Shown here: positions 22,121-34,920 of the stretch, piece after piece
How positions within the stretch are numbered: the stretch's first letter is position 1
Layout of the letters: every line of letters starts with the position of its first letter
Assembly: GCA_037576195.1 (NCBI GenBank)
Contig: CM075102.1
Span: 5,146,001-5,210,000, forward strand
Source of the DNA: Phytoseiulus persimilis
Lineage: Eukaryota; Arthropoda; Arachnida; Mesostigmata; Phytoseiidae
DNA length: 64,000 bases
Direction: 5' to 3'
Notes under the pieces: model-generated
Databases searched by the model: none
What the model saw: only the letters and a program-made list of their open reading frames with translations
Told to the model about the DNA's origin: nothing
Translations under genes and position numbers: made by a program

Positions 22121-23795
22121 TTACGGACCATGACAGAACAGCGGCCTGCAAAATTTAGCATCCCTGATAGTATTCGTACGATCATCATTTGTCCAAAGTC
22201 CGTGTGTTACCCGACTTAGTTGAGTTGAGTCATTACGACCGGCGAACTTCATGGCGAAAGTCTCCCCGACGGGAGCTGCTAGACGATCAAAAAGCTCTTC
22301 GGAGTCCGTGTCCATGATCTCCTTCAAACTCGCAACATCGCAATCCATGAGACGCGTTGCCGGCTGTACATGGAAGAAGGTGTGAGAAGTTTCTGGCTTG
22401 TTGGTCTTACTCCCCCGAGTTCTATAAAAGTTATGATTCGATGACAATGGAATGGTGCCGCTCACCTCCACGAAAGCTGTGCAGTGGATCTCCCTTTTAG
22501 CACCCCTTACTAGGAAGCGGAGAGCATAGTTCCACGAAAATGTTGATTGAACGATCGGCATCCTCGCTGAGCTTCATTCTGCATCCATCAGCAGGACAGC
22601 CCTCATACATAAGAGTATGCGATTGGACCATGAGCAGATCGACTGTGTTCCAGAACCCGAGCGGTGTTCATCACGCCTCGGCGACGGTGCCATGAACTCG
22701 TCCGACACAGCAGCGAAACAAAACCATGGCTCCTTGGCTTGCTGTCCAGTTGCGATGATCTCGAGCAATTCGATTTTCTGTTGACCAGCCCACCACTGAC
22801 GAAGTTCATGAGTGCGGTCATTGTTCCAATTCAGCTCGAATATAGTCGAAGCTGTGGCGAAAAGCTCCAGGACGCCGTTGTACAGAGTTGCCCGAGCACG
22901 AGTAATGTTCACCACAGGGTTCTTGAGGCGATCAAAATCGCCCCGGAATTGTCATTCCTAATTGTTAACGATACCAGTCGTTTCCGCTCGTCTGTGAGCC
23001 GAGCAACACGACGAGTGCCGAGTTTCTGATCGCTCTTCCGTTTATATTCTCGAGCAGTGCTGATATCAAACAAGACGCCACAGACGATCACCACCTGATC
23101 CGGCAAGGGAAGTCAAGTCATCAAATTCGATTTTCTTCTCTGGAATTTTCAGGTTGATGTGTAAGCAATGCTGCACTTTCGAGTTGTCGTCGAGAACAAT
23201 TTCGGAGGCTGATTCTGTGGTTCTGAAGCGACCATCGGTGAGCCGACGAAAAACGTCCGCGATCTCCACGGTCTGTCCGACTCGCAAAGTCTCGTAGAAT
23301 CTTCAGAAACTGTTTGGAAGCTAACTAGACGGACATCGGCTGTCTCGTCAATGAGATCCGCAGAGAAAACTTTACCGGACTTGCCATTCCTAGCAGTAGA
23401 CTTCACCTAATTCTTCGATCTGACTTGCACGCGCAAAGAACTGGTCGCTTTCCCAGAGTCAACTTTCTCAACGCGCGTACGATGACCGCAGTCTTCTCCC
23501 TGGCCATTCTCGCGGGGCCAGCACAGGTTGACTCCGAACTTCTTGGGGTTTCAAATGAAATTTCCTTTGCTCGGCCCATGGTCGCACCAGGACTGTCGAA
23601 CGATTTCATCGGAGTGCTTGCAATTGGACCTGGGCGACGGTTTTCAGCGGACACTCTTCTTTGGGCTCTTGCTGCGACGGGCCTCATCCGCCTCAGGTTC
23701 CCACTGTCAGCTTGCCGACCCAACCCATCAGTATTCTTCCGCTTCGATTCCTGTAGACATGGAGCAACGGGTTTCAATTTCCTCCTCTTTGGCAC
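22121..23795 (-). pseudogene. Helitron RPA-like single-strand DNA-binding protein
   Basis: Open segments in several frames. GKVFSADLIDETADVRLVSF (about 23310-23370) matches the first OB-fold strands of the RPA70 DNA-binding domain. LRVGQTVEIADVFRRL (about 23240-23287) continues the fold. VVIVCGVLFDIST and KRLVSLTIRNDNS (22960-23106) match the start and LTIRND strand of the second OB fold. A basic N-terminal segment (23403-23795) and a further 22121-22915 tail are attached by position. At least three frame changes. RPA genes ride with many Helitrons and may supply single-strand binding during transposition. Confidence 0.7.
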
Positions 23796-24168
23796 AGGTG
23801 TCGGTGATGAAGCAGGTGCTGCCGGCTCGATGTCGAAGTCGAAGGAACGACATGGAACGCGCGATGTTCCTCCATGAAGGAGTTTGTTCGATTGCCTGGC
23901 TGAGCCATCTCGCTGTATGATGAAGTCTTATCGTACAGCCTGATGGCGGAAATCGAGGGTCAGATGGGCTGTGACCGCGATGTCGCGGTCTTCGTCGCGC
24001 GATTCTGGATTTGCTCTGGACCTGCGGCGATGCTAGCAGAGCACTTTCGACAGAGTTGATTGGCGTGAGGGATCGTCGGACGGTGTCAGTCTCAGCCGCA
24101 GATGATTGCACCTACCGTCACAGAATGTCTCCGTTCGCTGTCTGGCGACACCCGTTAGGAGAGCCCCG

Positions 24169-25942
24169 TTAGACGGGAAGTTTCACTCTCGAGAGTCCCA
24201 CGTAAACTGACTGCTGTTGCAAATCCCGGTGGTTATCGAAAACTGTTTTATCGAAAGTGCCACCCTGTGACTTATGAATAGTCATGGCGCAAGCAGGAAC
24301 CAACGGGAAATTTCGACGCCGACACTTGATGGTATTGTTTTTCGAAACGGAGAAGGTAGCTCTTCTCTTCAAAATAGGCGTCCAATCGATTAGCATATCT
24401 GATCGAGTGTGCACCATGTGCCTGCACGTACTACGGGCCAGCTGGCCAATCCGACTGTGTTCTTCAAACTGAAGCCACACGCAATGAACAACTTCTCGGT
24501 TCCGCCTTTCAACCCCAAACGTGTTCTCGGAGTCGAGCTCATCTTCACCATCGACTTTCAGATCAACGCGTTTCTATATACCAATCGCGCAATTTTATGA
24601 ACCGTTAGGTTGGGGCCGTGTCAAGCGAACGCAACGATGCGAGCGGTCCATCCAAGTGACTATGCATTTTGGCTCATACCCGAACCAGCTCACTGATGGC
24701 GACGCAGCGGTGCTCAGTATCTTGCCAAATCGATGCCACCATTCGGGGCCTAAATGTCTTGAGACCGAAGAGTCTGGCGGCAGAACGCTAGGTACCGATC
24801 CTGGCAGATCTCTTGTCTGACCCCAATTTATTTGGAATCCACGCAGAACGATACTCACTTTTGTCAATGGGTAAAAGGCTAGAGATTGCCACAGCTCCGA
24901 ACGGCTCAATCCTCCCTTTACGGGCTCATAGATCGGAGTGGTACACAACGGGGGTAATTGACGCGAGTCGCCGCAGAAGATGATATCCATACCACCAAAC
25001 GAACCATCATGAGAGTCGCTGATGAGTTTCATCCGCTCATTGATCGTATGAAATAGACCGCTACCGATCATACTGATTACATCAATAATCACGATGCGGA
25101 TATTCACAAAGGCGTTCCTATACGCTTGAAGAGCCTCCAAAGACAAACCCCCGCGACACTACAGGGTTGGTATACTGAACGCCGTGTGAACAGTCGTTCC
25201 TCCGATCGCCACAGCAGCTTTCCCCGTAGAAGCTGCCGCAACAAAAGCGTTCGTTCGAACATCGTGAGATTGACTGAAGCGATTGTACGTCTCCATCAGG
25301 AGTCTCAAGGTGAATGTTTTACCGCAACCAGCGGGTCCCGTGAAAAATATTTGAATGGCTGGATTTGTTGAATCAGTGAGGCGCGCGATACAATGTTTCA
25401 GAAGCGCTCGTTGTTCGGGATTAGTCTGTCGCATCTGACGGCAGTATTCCGCGGACGACATAACATTCAGTCGTCTCTTCACTACCGCCGATAACGAATG
25501 CGGAACTGGAACTTGGCGAAAATCTTCATTGTGCGGCCGATGCAAGTTGTTTTCCAAAGCATACAGTTCCAAATATTTATCATGATCCAACAAGTCCTGA
25601 TGTTCGTTCGTGAATGGATGAAAGAGGAGCACCATGGATCGTTTGTAATTTCGATAGTCCGCTGCATCACACTGAGTCCAACGTGAGATGCGGCTGATAC
25701 CACGGTCGCTCATGATACCATTGTCGACCATCAGCATCCCGCTTTCCTTTGTGAGCAGTCATCTTTGCCGCGAAATTCGCCAAACACATCTCTGGAAGCA
25801 GTTGAGGCTGACCCTCGTACTTGTCGAGCACACTTGCGGTACAAACATCGGTTGAATCCAGCGCTAACCCTTCTCGTTCCATCTGGGCGTGATGCTTACG
25901 GCACCGTTGTCTCAGATTTGGCACCTCGACGTTGATGTACAA
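24169..25942 (-). pseudogene. Helitron Pif1-family helicase domain
   Basis: Walker A reads FFTGPAGCGKTFTLRLLM (about 25310-25355). Motif II reads IVIIDVISMIGSG (about 25060-25100), with Val where the catalytic Glu belongs. FCGDSRQLPPLC (motif III) is near 24950-24990. MTIHKSQGGTFDKTVF (motif V) lies near 24235-24290, and YVGLSRV (motif VI) near 24187-24210. Motif order and spacing match Pif1 and Helitron helicases. Frames shift between 24480 and 24595 and near 25150. DNA unwinding activity is lost. Confidence 0.88.
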
Positions 25943-27085
25943 AACTTCCTGTTAGCCCCTGACATGGGTTGCCGGAGGAGGTACCAAGCTGCTTCTTGCG
26001 TACTCATCTCGACGGTGTCCAACATACGGAGGCTGACTCGCTTTACCAGTTCAGTATAATCCTGGTCTGGTTTTTTATTTTGCAGTTCAGCAAGAACTTT
26101 TTGTAGATTAGAGAGACCTCGTTTAGCTTTGTTAATGTATTCCACAACATAAGAAGCACAGCTATACTCCTCCAGAATAAACTGCAAATCCATGTTGGAT
26201 TTCAAGGTGCTTGCGAGCCATGGGTTGAACGTATTCGTCCAGATCTGCGAAACTTCACGATGAAACAAAACGGTCGCTCGTTTCAAGGTAGCTCTAATGA
26301 TCAAGTACGTTTCATAGGTCACACCGGTCTCCTTCAGAATGTTTCTCGACACGGCCAGTATGGAATCCCGAAACGTCAAGAGGTCGATCGCGATTTCCCT
26401 TGTTTGAAACGAGTGAAAGTATGTATGTGCACTTGAAGCGATGAGTAGTATGGATCTTTGAGTGCGCTCAAATCCACCGAACACAGCTCATCAATGAGAG
26501 CCACAATTTGGGGCATACTCTCGGAAAGAGCTTCTTGTGGAGCGTCCTTCAACCACACCAAGATATGAACATGGGCGCTCCCTCGATGCTGATACTCCAG
26601 TCGAAGGAAGTAATCCAAGACGAGATAAGGTGAAAACGGACTACCCCTTGAAGATCTCAGAATCCGCATCAGAGTACAAATTAGTTTCCAGAAGTAGATA
26701 CAGCAGGTGACGGAATCTTCGTTCACCAAGTTAGCTCTATTGGCTGCGGAAAATTCTCTGAGGGGATCCTGTGTCAGCTCGTTGGCTCGCGTTCGGATTT
26801 GATGGAGGAGATTGAGCAAAGAGGCCAGCGGAGCTCATCGGCGCTAATCGTTAGGGATAGCGTCGGTTTTCCCATCTGCCGCATCATCGCGATAATCGCG
26901 AACAAATCTCTCTTGTGGCTCGCCCAGTATTGCACTGAATTAGGAATAGATATCATGACCGGAAAATTGTTGGCTACACATTGCTCGAGAAATCGATGAT
27001 CCTGCAACAGCTCGCGCGTGATGTGACGTAAATCACTACTGTAACGGAAGGTCGCGAAGAGTCCGCGAGCAACGCGAAGTCTCAT
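25912..27085 (-). pseudogene. Helitron HUH Rep endonuclease domain
   Basis: SIPNSVQYWASHKRDLF and GKPTLSLTISADELRWP open the Helitron-like N domain (26774-27085). YQHRGSAHVHILVWL (about 26550-26585) holds the HUH metal-binding motif as H-V-H. YSCASYVVEYINKAKRG (about 26110-26165) holds the paired catalytic tyrosines with a following Lys. A three-residue insertion (AIIAMMRQ) breaks an otherwise well-conserved block. The three open segments overlap in different frames, so the gene is broken. Confidence 0.88.
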
Positions 27086-27088
27086 GAT

Positions 27089-28011
27089 CTAGACTGCCAT
27101 GTATAGACTGTGCTCTGGGGTAGTCCCACGCCGATCTCGTCGCCTTATCTCGCTCGTTACAACCATGAATGGAGTTATCCTCAGGCCTGGTCTGAAAACA
27201 CGAGGCAAACCATAGTGAATGCCAGGGAGAGAAAGCTCCTCGACATACTCGTCATAGACTATACTCGAAGGAAGAACTTTTGACCCGGAGCAAAGCATCA
27301 ATATTTCTTTTCACTCCAAAGTAAAGTTTGCTGGTTTGCAAGCTACAATTCGGTATGATTATCGGCTTCCACCTCTTCTGAGGATTGTTGCTCGGTCACT
27401 GTAGAAACGTTGTCCATCGAGTTCCAGTTGATATTGATGTTCTTCTGCTGATACAACGGCGTATTGCAGAAAATTGAGCCAAATTTTCAGATCAGCTTCC
27501 TTAACGAGGCTGGAGTAGGCCGAACTCTTATGAATGATGTGTTTTTTCAAGGACACATTGAAGGCTTGATCGTCTCCCAGGCAACGCGGAAGAGAAGTCA
27601 CCATTTGCTGCACGTCAATGGGAATGTTGATGATCTGTCCAGTAATCAAATAGGTACCTGCCTCATAACAGAGCCGTCGAATTCGCATGAAAGGCAGCCG
27701 TGGGCTAATCAGTCTTGTTGTGATGGCGTTCAAGGGTGGCAATCCTGGAGGTTTCGGTGGATACTTGAATCCATTAAAGGCAGCTAAGTTGGGAATTTTT
27801 CCGTGATCAAGTGAAGCAGTAACGTCGAACAAAGTTTTGTCCGCGGAAGCTCACAGCCGAGAACTTGAAGGAGTGACTCGTGGCAGGGTTGAGCAGATCG
27901 GAGATTACAACTAAGCCAAAGCCGGTCACACACGGTACACGCGACCCCGTATTCCTGCTTAACGAAAGCTTTCTCGAATTCTTTCGTAGCTTGAACTTCG
28001 GAAACCGCCAC
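27089..28011 (-). pseudogene. Helitron Rep-helicase N-terminal region
   Basis: CTVCDRLWLSCNL (about 27890-27935) is the Cys-rich start commonly found in Helitron proteins. YPPKPPGLPPLNAITTRLIS and FMRIRRL (27670-27780) plus TGQIINIPIDVQQMVTSLPR (27590-27640) are the next conserved blocks. A further segment at 27089-27301 bridges to Rep in another frame. Non-catalytic part of the transposase. Confidence 0.8.
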
Positions 28012-28772
28012 ATCAGCTGGGCATCGTCGTCCCAGAGTTGAATCGTCCTCGACAAGGATGCTGTAGAGGGTCTTGTTAGCTCGCTACAAGTCTGCTCAAT
28101 GGCTGCTCTGCGTCGCCGTCGACGTGAACGCTCAGTTGAACTCAACGGTGGCGGCATGACGAATGAGCAACACAGACGAACGGTCGGCACGAATGACAAT
28201 CCCACCTAAAATCCTCAGAGCGAACGCCTCTAGCGTCCCTATTGGAATTGAGTTGAAGGAGTACGTGGGTTTCCGAAGTGAAAGAAAACGATGTATTAAT
28301 AATCCTCCCTCTAGCGAACTGACCGGCTGCAACCGTATTCCCGACGCGGAAAACGCCAGCGTGGATTCACCTCTAGAAATTCTCTGGTTTCTGCTCGAGA
28401 CTCATGGGAAACACGCTAATCAATCTGCCGAGCTATTCGACAAGAACACGGTCGTTAGGCCGATAGTACCGAAAGCAGTTGTGGGCTCTGCTGTGATGCA
28501 CTCGAGATGCTTCCCTGGCACCGACAGCGAGGTGCGTTGTGAGTCGCCGAGTTTGAAGAGGAGGAAGGTGGATCATCGCGCGACCACAAGGACGAATCAT
28601 TTTTCCGATTTCCGTACGCTCGTGGCCCAGGCGGTGTTCAAGTTCAACCACGTCGAAGTGTGCAAAAAAGGGTCGAAATCTTGAACTGCTCATCAACTCG
28701 ACAAATCGATCTCATTCACGATCAGTCTTGAGGAAGCGAGTCGCTGACGGATAGTGGCAGAGGGGTCTAACT

Positions 28773-29020
28773 CGGATGACCGTAGGACAAGATGGCGGCT
28801 CGAGACGGATCTAGGGAGAGGGGGAAAAGCAGTGAGAGCTTCCTCGGGTATGTGTAAAACCTAACCTAACCTGACCCAATGCCATGCGCTCGGGTCATGC
28901 GATCTGCTGAGAAACGGTCTTTTAACCCTCCTACATTGAAGAAATGACCGTGCGCGGGTTGCATTTTCCTCCTTCCCCTCGAATTCGTCTGTAGCCGCCA
29001 TGTTGTCCTACGGTCATCCG
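28773..29020. mobile_element. Short inverted-repeat element (MITE-like)
   Basis: CGGATGACCGTAGGACAA plus GATGGCGGCT at 28773-28800 is matched on the opposite strand at 28993-29020, 27 of 28 bases identical, with a 192-bp non-coding spacer. Weaker inverted similarity extends inward (AGACG) and outward (GGCAGAG). Size and structure suit a non-autonomous DNA transposon or foldback element. No clear target duplication was identified. Confidence 0.6.
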
Positions 29021-29164
29021 GCGCATTCCCGTGGCAGAGCGAGTGGTGTATTCCGAACGACAGTGCTGCAAACCACAACTCTGGGTGGTTCCAGATTCGT
29101 TGCGGCTAGCTTCCGGCAAAACAAGCTAACCCTCGCCAGTAGAACGTAAGCCTACGTTGGAATA

Positions 29165-31326
29165 AGCGGATTCCACTGCAGATACACAAGGTGATCAGAT
29201 CAGGTCTCGTTTCTTCTGAACCGATATTCAGGGTGTCGTGGGTGGATTTCGTTTTTTTCTAGATGTGGCTCTTTCATTCAACTACAACATGGCGTCAATC
29301 AATTGTCTCTCTCGTTTTTCGGCTCGTTCCAAAAGCAGACATGTTCCCCCTTCGGGTTCAGAGGGCATTGTTTTCGAGAGGCGGAGCAGCTGAGTTCGCT
29401 CGGTGTGATTTGGAGGGATGTCCATTTGACGGAGGAAGCCCGTTGTTACGAGCATCCCGCTCACACCTCGGGAGAATCAACGCCACGGAACATCGAAATG
29501 CCGCCGCAAGGTTTGGTGCCGTGAAACCTCTGAATCGCGACCAAAGAGGGTTCTGCAACTTCTCTGGAAACTGGTTTCTGGTCACGAATTGCATGCTGAA
29601 GTTAAGTAGCTTCCACCAGTCCAGCCGACCAGACATTTTCTGGTCGTTTTTTCTTATCGCGAAAATTCAACTCCTGACCCGCTGGTCGATGTCCGGCGAG
29701 AACACCGAAAACGAACGATTTTCCATGTCTGAGGAACCCTCGATTTTCAATGCCTTAGGAATAATGCGATCTGGTCAGCGAAACCATAGCCCTCGAAAAC
29801 AGCTCTCAAAAATATGTGGTGCGTCTTTCGCGAGAGTGGTTCTCGATGTATGACGATTTCAAGCTTGCTCTCGACCACGGGGATACGAATTTATCATTGT
29901 CAATGGATGTTAACAGACTTGAATCTAGTTGACGGGAAGGGCTGAAAACATCCAGGAATCAGTTCTTTCACGCTGGCAACACGCTCCTGCTGTTTTGAGG
30001 AAGATCCGTCGAGGTGGGGCACTAAACTCCCCTTATACGGCTGGACCCTTCCACAATGTCAAGCTCCGATTGGGGTGAGAAATATCTAATGAATCGTTCT
30101 TTTCGGAACTTTTCGAGCACGGGGTTTTCGTTCCTTCCGAAGCGAAGCACGCAAGACGTTATGCTTTCTCTGAGAAAGCGCTAGAATTCCAGCATAAACC
30201 GGCCTGACGACATCAACGAGCTTGGCTTCAATACTGAATCGTGGATGACAATAAAAGTCAGCCCTATACGGGAATTTTCGTTGATCACTGGAGTGGGGAA
30301 ACTTCGTTGACTCCAAGGAAGTGGTGGAGGGTTCACCGATACGATCGGGCAAAGTGGCGAAGATTTGAAGGGTGACGGTATCCGATTCCACGCTTGGGCT
30401 TGGAACAGGAGCGTGATGTCGTGATTCTGTCAAGTTGCTGCAGGGAAGACACCGCCCGTGATGCACGAATACATCGAAGTGAAGTTCCATTCTCCAGATG
30501 AAGATCTTCTCGCAGATCTCTGATCCGTGAGTATGCGCAAACGCCAACAGATTCTCTGAACCAGTGGAGGACCATGCAATCGAGACAGTTTGGAAGGCCA
30601 GTCGAGCCCTGATGTAGTCTCAACTACTATTCGTGGGATGGGACCAAGTTGCTCTTAGGCTTCCACAACGATGTATCACGAGATCCGTCGATTTTTCTCA
30701 GGTCTCCTGTCGAATTCAAGCCCTCTAGTGCTAAGGAGTCGACCGAAACACGGCGACAGTCGGTTCCGCTGATCATCCGATATCCATCCTCGACCACACA
30801 CGAGTATTCTGGGGCCGCTGCTATCGAGCTTTCCAGAGATCATAGGACAACGAACGGAGCTCGCCTGACTCCGGGCTATGAAGCCTCGCTCAGAGGAAAT
30901 GTCAAGTTCAAAAATGTCGAGTGCATCAAAAAATGTTTTTTCTTCTGCGCTGCTTTATTTCTGGAACCAATAATTCAGTCAACGATCTCATCCCCCTCAT
31001 GCTGTTGTCAGGGCAAGGATTAGCCTCGGACTCCAAACCGCCTTTGAAAGCATCTCGAGCATCCCTGCCGTTGTCAAGTCGTTCCGAAGCGCCAGCGACG
31101 ATGTGCTATCCCAATAACCTGAACAACACAATTCGAAGTGTTTCGTCCCTCGAAGATTCATCCATTGTCTTGATATACGTTTCGGGGGATCCTGAGAGAC
31201 GCGCCGCAGGGTTCCATACAGCTCCTCCTCAACGCTATGCCTCCCCTCGGGTGGCTCTCCTGCGTTTCTTAATCAGATTGCCTGGTGGCTTCCTGGAACG
31301 CGAGGAGGATCTTTCTCACTATAACG
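29165..31326. repeat. Repeat G, copy 1, left part
   Basis: Homologous to 50092-52363. Starts at AGCGGATTCCACTGC in both copies. No ORF is conserved between copies: the long plus-strand ORF here is frameshifted in the other. Compared with copy 2 it lacks a 177-bp poly(A) insertion. Interrupted at 31326 by the MULE. Confidence 0.9.
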
Positions 31327-31965
31327 GTTAGGGTCCGACAAGCCGAAAATTCGAACCCGAAACGCATGAAGCCGAAAATTCGAGCCCGAAAAGCATGAAG
31401 CCGGAAACCTCCTCTCCCAACGGCGGAATGTTCGGGACTGGTTTGGCGGGATGGGATTTCTGTATCGTTTCGTCGATCTGTACCTTTGAGAGACTCATTT
31501 GGATGACTGCGAAGAATCAGTGAGCTCCACCAAGTTTCAAACGTAGCACAGAATACCCTGAGAATCCAAGTGGCGTCGAAGCCAGGAGTACGCTCAATGG
31601 GGAACCCAGGATAAACGCTCCCTAAACAGCCAGAGAACATTTCCGATCCGCTATGACATTCCCCCATTTCAGTCACAAATTTTGAGCTGTGGCGAGCAAA
31701 CTACAATGCAGAAAAGTTACAACAAGTAACGATGAGGTGAATCGGGAAATAGAATTCGGAATGCGTCGAAAAAAGAACCATCGAATCCCAGATCACATCA
31801 CGATATGTGATGATCACAGTATTTATCTTATGAGGAGATGAGTTTCTCGCTATCACGCCGGTTCAGTTTCGCCCCCGTAGAACTTCAAGGGGAGTGCGTT
31901 GTAAAGTTGGGAATGCTCGAGCGTGATCCTCGTGTGCGGGCGAATCGTAGACGCGATGCTCGGAG

Positions 31966-33502
31966 CTATAATGAGGGAATGTTGTGCGCCACATTGTGCA
32001 AGTACTCGCTGAGATTCAACTGGTTCGTTTCCAGCTGCTGAACGAGTCTGATGTATCTTCGATTGAGATCGTTGTATTTCTTGCTGGGAGGAGGAGGCCG
32101 CTGCCCGCCATCGAGGAGGATCATATCGTTCGCGAATTTGTTCTCTTGATACTTGAGATGGCTTATCATCTCAAATATGTTGACCTGCTGTTTCCGGATG
32201 ACGCTGTTCAATGCTTGATGCCATCCTTCAACGTGATTGGTCGTCCGTGGCCCGAAATTACCAAAATGATTCCAAAGTTTTCTGGGGAACACCTCTGAAT
32301 TATCGAGCCACGTTTGGATAACGTAGTCCTTGAATTCTCCCAGTTTCTGATAGGCGGGGTGTTCTGGTCCGGGGGACTCACCGTCGATATCGATCCAGGC
32401 ATCGTCCACAGAGTTGAGCGGAACGAGTGACAGCGCGCCTATGCATCGTACGAGCCGCTTCACGCTGGGGTCACTATAATAGGGTACAAGTCCCACTTGC
32501 TGCACTTTACGCCATAAGCATTGGGTGAAGTGGAAATGGCAACCTTTCCGCTCGGCCGTGGGGAAGACTTCCTTAACTGCATTGAGTGCGGCAACTTCGA
32601 AATCGAGTTGAAAACTTCGGGGTTCAAAGTTCCGCCCCAATGATGTGGCATAGTTTCGTAGAAGTTGGAACATCCTAACGTAGGTTTCCTTGGTCTTATC
32701 AGGCAGCAGAAAATACGCGAAAGGGACCATTATCCCCTTATAAAACCCATGAAGTGTGTAAAGTTGGGTGAATAACGCCGGCACAACCCTGAATGTACCA
32801 TCCATGTAGATGATATTCGCGTCACACAGTGAGATGATCAACTTGTTCGTGCCCGAGGATACGATCGGTGGTACCGTCATCGAACAAGAGGAAATTCGAA
32901 CCTGTGGTTGTTCGTGTCATCTCGCCTTGGAGGGCTATCTCTGCTCGCGAATCAGGAAGTGGGGGACGGACACGGGCCCGCTCTCGCTGGAGCGTGCTGC
33001 GAATTGTCTCGAATGCTGGCATCGATGCCCCTATCTCCTCCACGTCGTGATTCGTCTGAAGGCCAATGATGGATGTTGAGAGGACTTCGTTGTAAACTTG
33101 TCGCACACTGCTCGACGGCATCGCTAAAACTGCCTTCTTCATAGCTGTTGTCGTTGTCCGACGGATGAGCTCTTTTTCTTCTGGCGCGTGGCAGTGTTAG
33201 CCGCTTTGTTTCTCGACGATGACCTCAGGGACCTTCAACAGGAGTTCAAGAAATCCCGTCAGAAATGATGATGGCAGAACAAACGCCGAGGTTGGTTGCA
33301 TGCGAAGCTTGAGGGTGTTTCGAAGAGAGCAGCAATAAGCTCTTACCTTCAAAACGATGGCTCTTGCAGCACAGCCGTTATTCCTTCTGCGGATGCAACG
33401 GCAATGGAGCTTGCCGTTGGCTTTCTTGCCGACCTCATACAGGTAAAAGTCGATTTCAAACATCGACTTGCTTTTATAAGACGCGATCTCACTGGCACTC
33501 AT
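31966..33502 (-). pseudogene. MULE transposase with FLYWCH domain
   Basis: Minus strand. N-terminal FLYWCH-type zinc finger (LYEVGKKANGK, then CRCIRRRNNGCAARAI; 33380-33470). A linker with RQVYNEVLS follows in the same frame after one stop near 33195. A frame change near 32870 leads to the 304-codon catalytic part: MDGTF (first Asp), FQLDFEVAALNAV (second Asp), CHFHF (Cys/His pair) and NHVEGWHQALNS (Glu), the full MULE DDE set. Only one stop and one frameshift are seen, so decay is recent; a short intron could also explain the shift. Confidence 0.88.
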
Positions 33503-34920
33503 GACTGCACTCAGTTCGGCCGCGTCGGACTCGGCTCAAATGACTCTCGTTTCGATCACACACAAAAACAAATGAAATGCTTTGAGGACACAGCGGAACA
33601 AAAACTGTGGTCAAATCGTAAGGTAGAATCGTTCCGGAGATTCCAAACTAAAAGATGCACCGGAACGAGAAGAAGTTTGCGATCCGAAACCGTGAGAGTC
33701 AACTATCGCAGCTGCTTGCCGAGAGAGCTTGTAAGCACTCGAGTTTCCACCGGCAAACGCGTACGTGCAACGCACATGGGATCGACAGAAATGTCTCGAG
33801 TTTTCTCGGAAGCCGGACGGACAATATGACGGCACATCTCTACGTTTCGGAACGACTGGGAGACGTTCTCGGATGAGATGATGACAACGGCTCAGTATGA
33901 CTCCAGAGCACGGCGAAACGATGAAAAAAACTTTTTCCCGATTCGCTCTCTGATATATGGTAGAACCTTTCGCACTAGCGCTTTTCATCAGCGTGTCCAT
34001 TTACGGGAATGGGTCATTCTTCTAGGCACGCAGAGCGCCTCGGTGCGCTCATCCTGGGTCTGAGTGTTGTCCTGGGTCAGGGGCGCCTCCAACTCATCAT
34101 CGTCAAATTTTTGAGGCGGCCCGCCGCGAGGTTCGTTTGAAAAGTGGAAATTTCCTTGCCCGAAGCTTGCGTAACTCTTCGAGCGACCCAGGGCATGGTC
34201 ACCGTGAGTTTCCCCGAGTGAACGATGCGCTTCAGGTGCAGCTTTCTTCAAGTGAAAGCACTTGAGGAGCGTTCCCCGCCGGACGGCATTTTCCGTCACG
34301 TACCTGCTCATGTTTGATGGCTCACAGAAAACGTTCGAGTTCGAATACTTTGGTTTTGTCTGGGAGCACGTGCCGGCTCAGGACAGAGCTAAGTGACGCC
34401 ACAGACAAAGCGCGATCCAAGCGCTTGAAAGAAATTCGAACCACAGCGACAGTGGCGCCATAGGAACTGATCGTCCGGGTTTAATAGGAACGTATGACTC
34501 GTCTGCCGCAGTGCGGGCGATCTTTGTAGATGCTCTAGGGACTGATCGCACTACTGCGAGCTGAGCTGACAAACGCGGATTCCGGTTCAGTCGAGTTCAT
34601 CTGAGCCTTCAATAGGCAGCAGATGTACTGTGACTGCGGAAGAGAATGTCTCGATGCCGGTTCTCCCTTTTCGGTGGGAAAGAACAAGGTGCTGTAACAG
34701 CGTATTCTGCGAATAGTACTAGAGCTGGAGGTGAAGATTGCTCTTCAGTTCTAGCGAGTTGACCTCGGAAACTTCAAGATTCGCGCTCAGCAGATTGCTT
34801 CCTGTAGCAGCTACACCTTTGCTCAGTTCGAACTAGGGACTGTAGATGCGGAACAGCGAGGACGTAAGCGAGGCAGAAGAAGTAGGTAGGCTGAGCATAA
34901 CGAAGGTGCGATTCCTCCCC
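33503..34920 (-). other. MULE 5' region without clear ORF
   Basis: Between transposase start and the right terminal repeat. Only short overlapping ORFs and no recognised domain. It may hold promoter and untranslated leader. Confidence 0.4.

Larger units (their letters stand above)
21803..28215 (-). mobile_element. Autonomous-type Helitron, decayed
   Basis: Minus-strand order: N-terminal Cys-rich domain, HUH-type Rep, Pif1-family helicase, then RPA-like single-strand binding protein. This is the gene set of animal Helitrons, which move by rolling-circle replication. The candidate 3' end is a hairpin plus CTAG at 21803-21844. The 5' end was not located and lies right of 28011. Frames are broken in many places and the helicase Walker B Glu is replaced, so it cannot move itself. 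Confidence 0.88.

Noticed and set aside
28163-28684. 173-codon plus-strand ORF beside the Helitron
   Set aside because: No motif, no second copy for comparison, and it is antisense to the Helitron N-terminal side; not enough support.
28859-28877. Telomeric TTAGG repeat
   Set aside because: Only about two and a half CCTAA units; chance or tiny remnant.
29263-29853. 196-codon plus-strand ORF in repeat G
   Set aside because: The homologous stretch in copy 2 (from 50190) is frameshifted, so it is not conserved.
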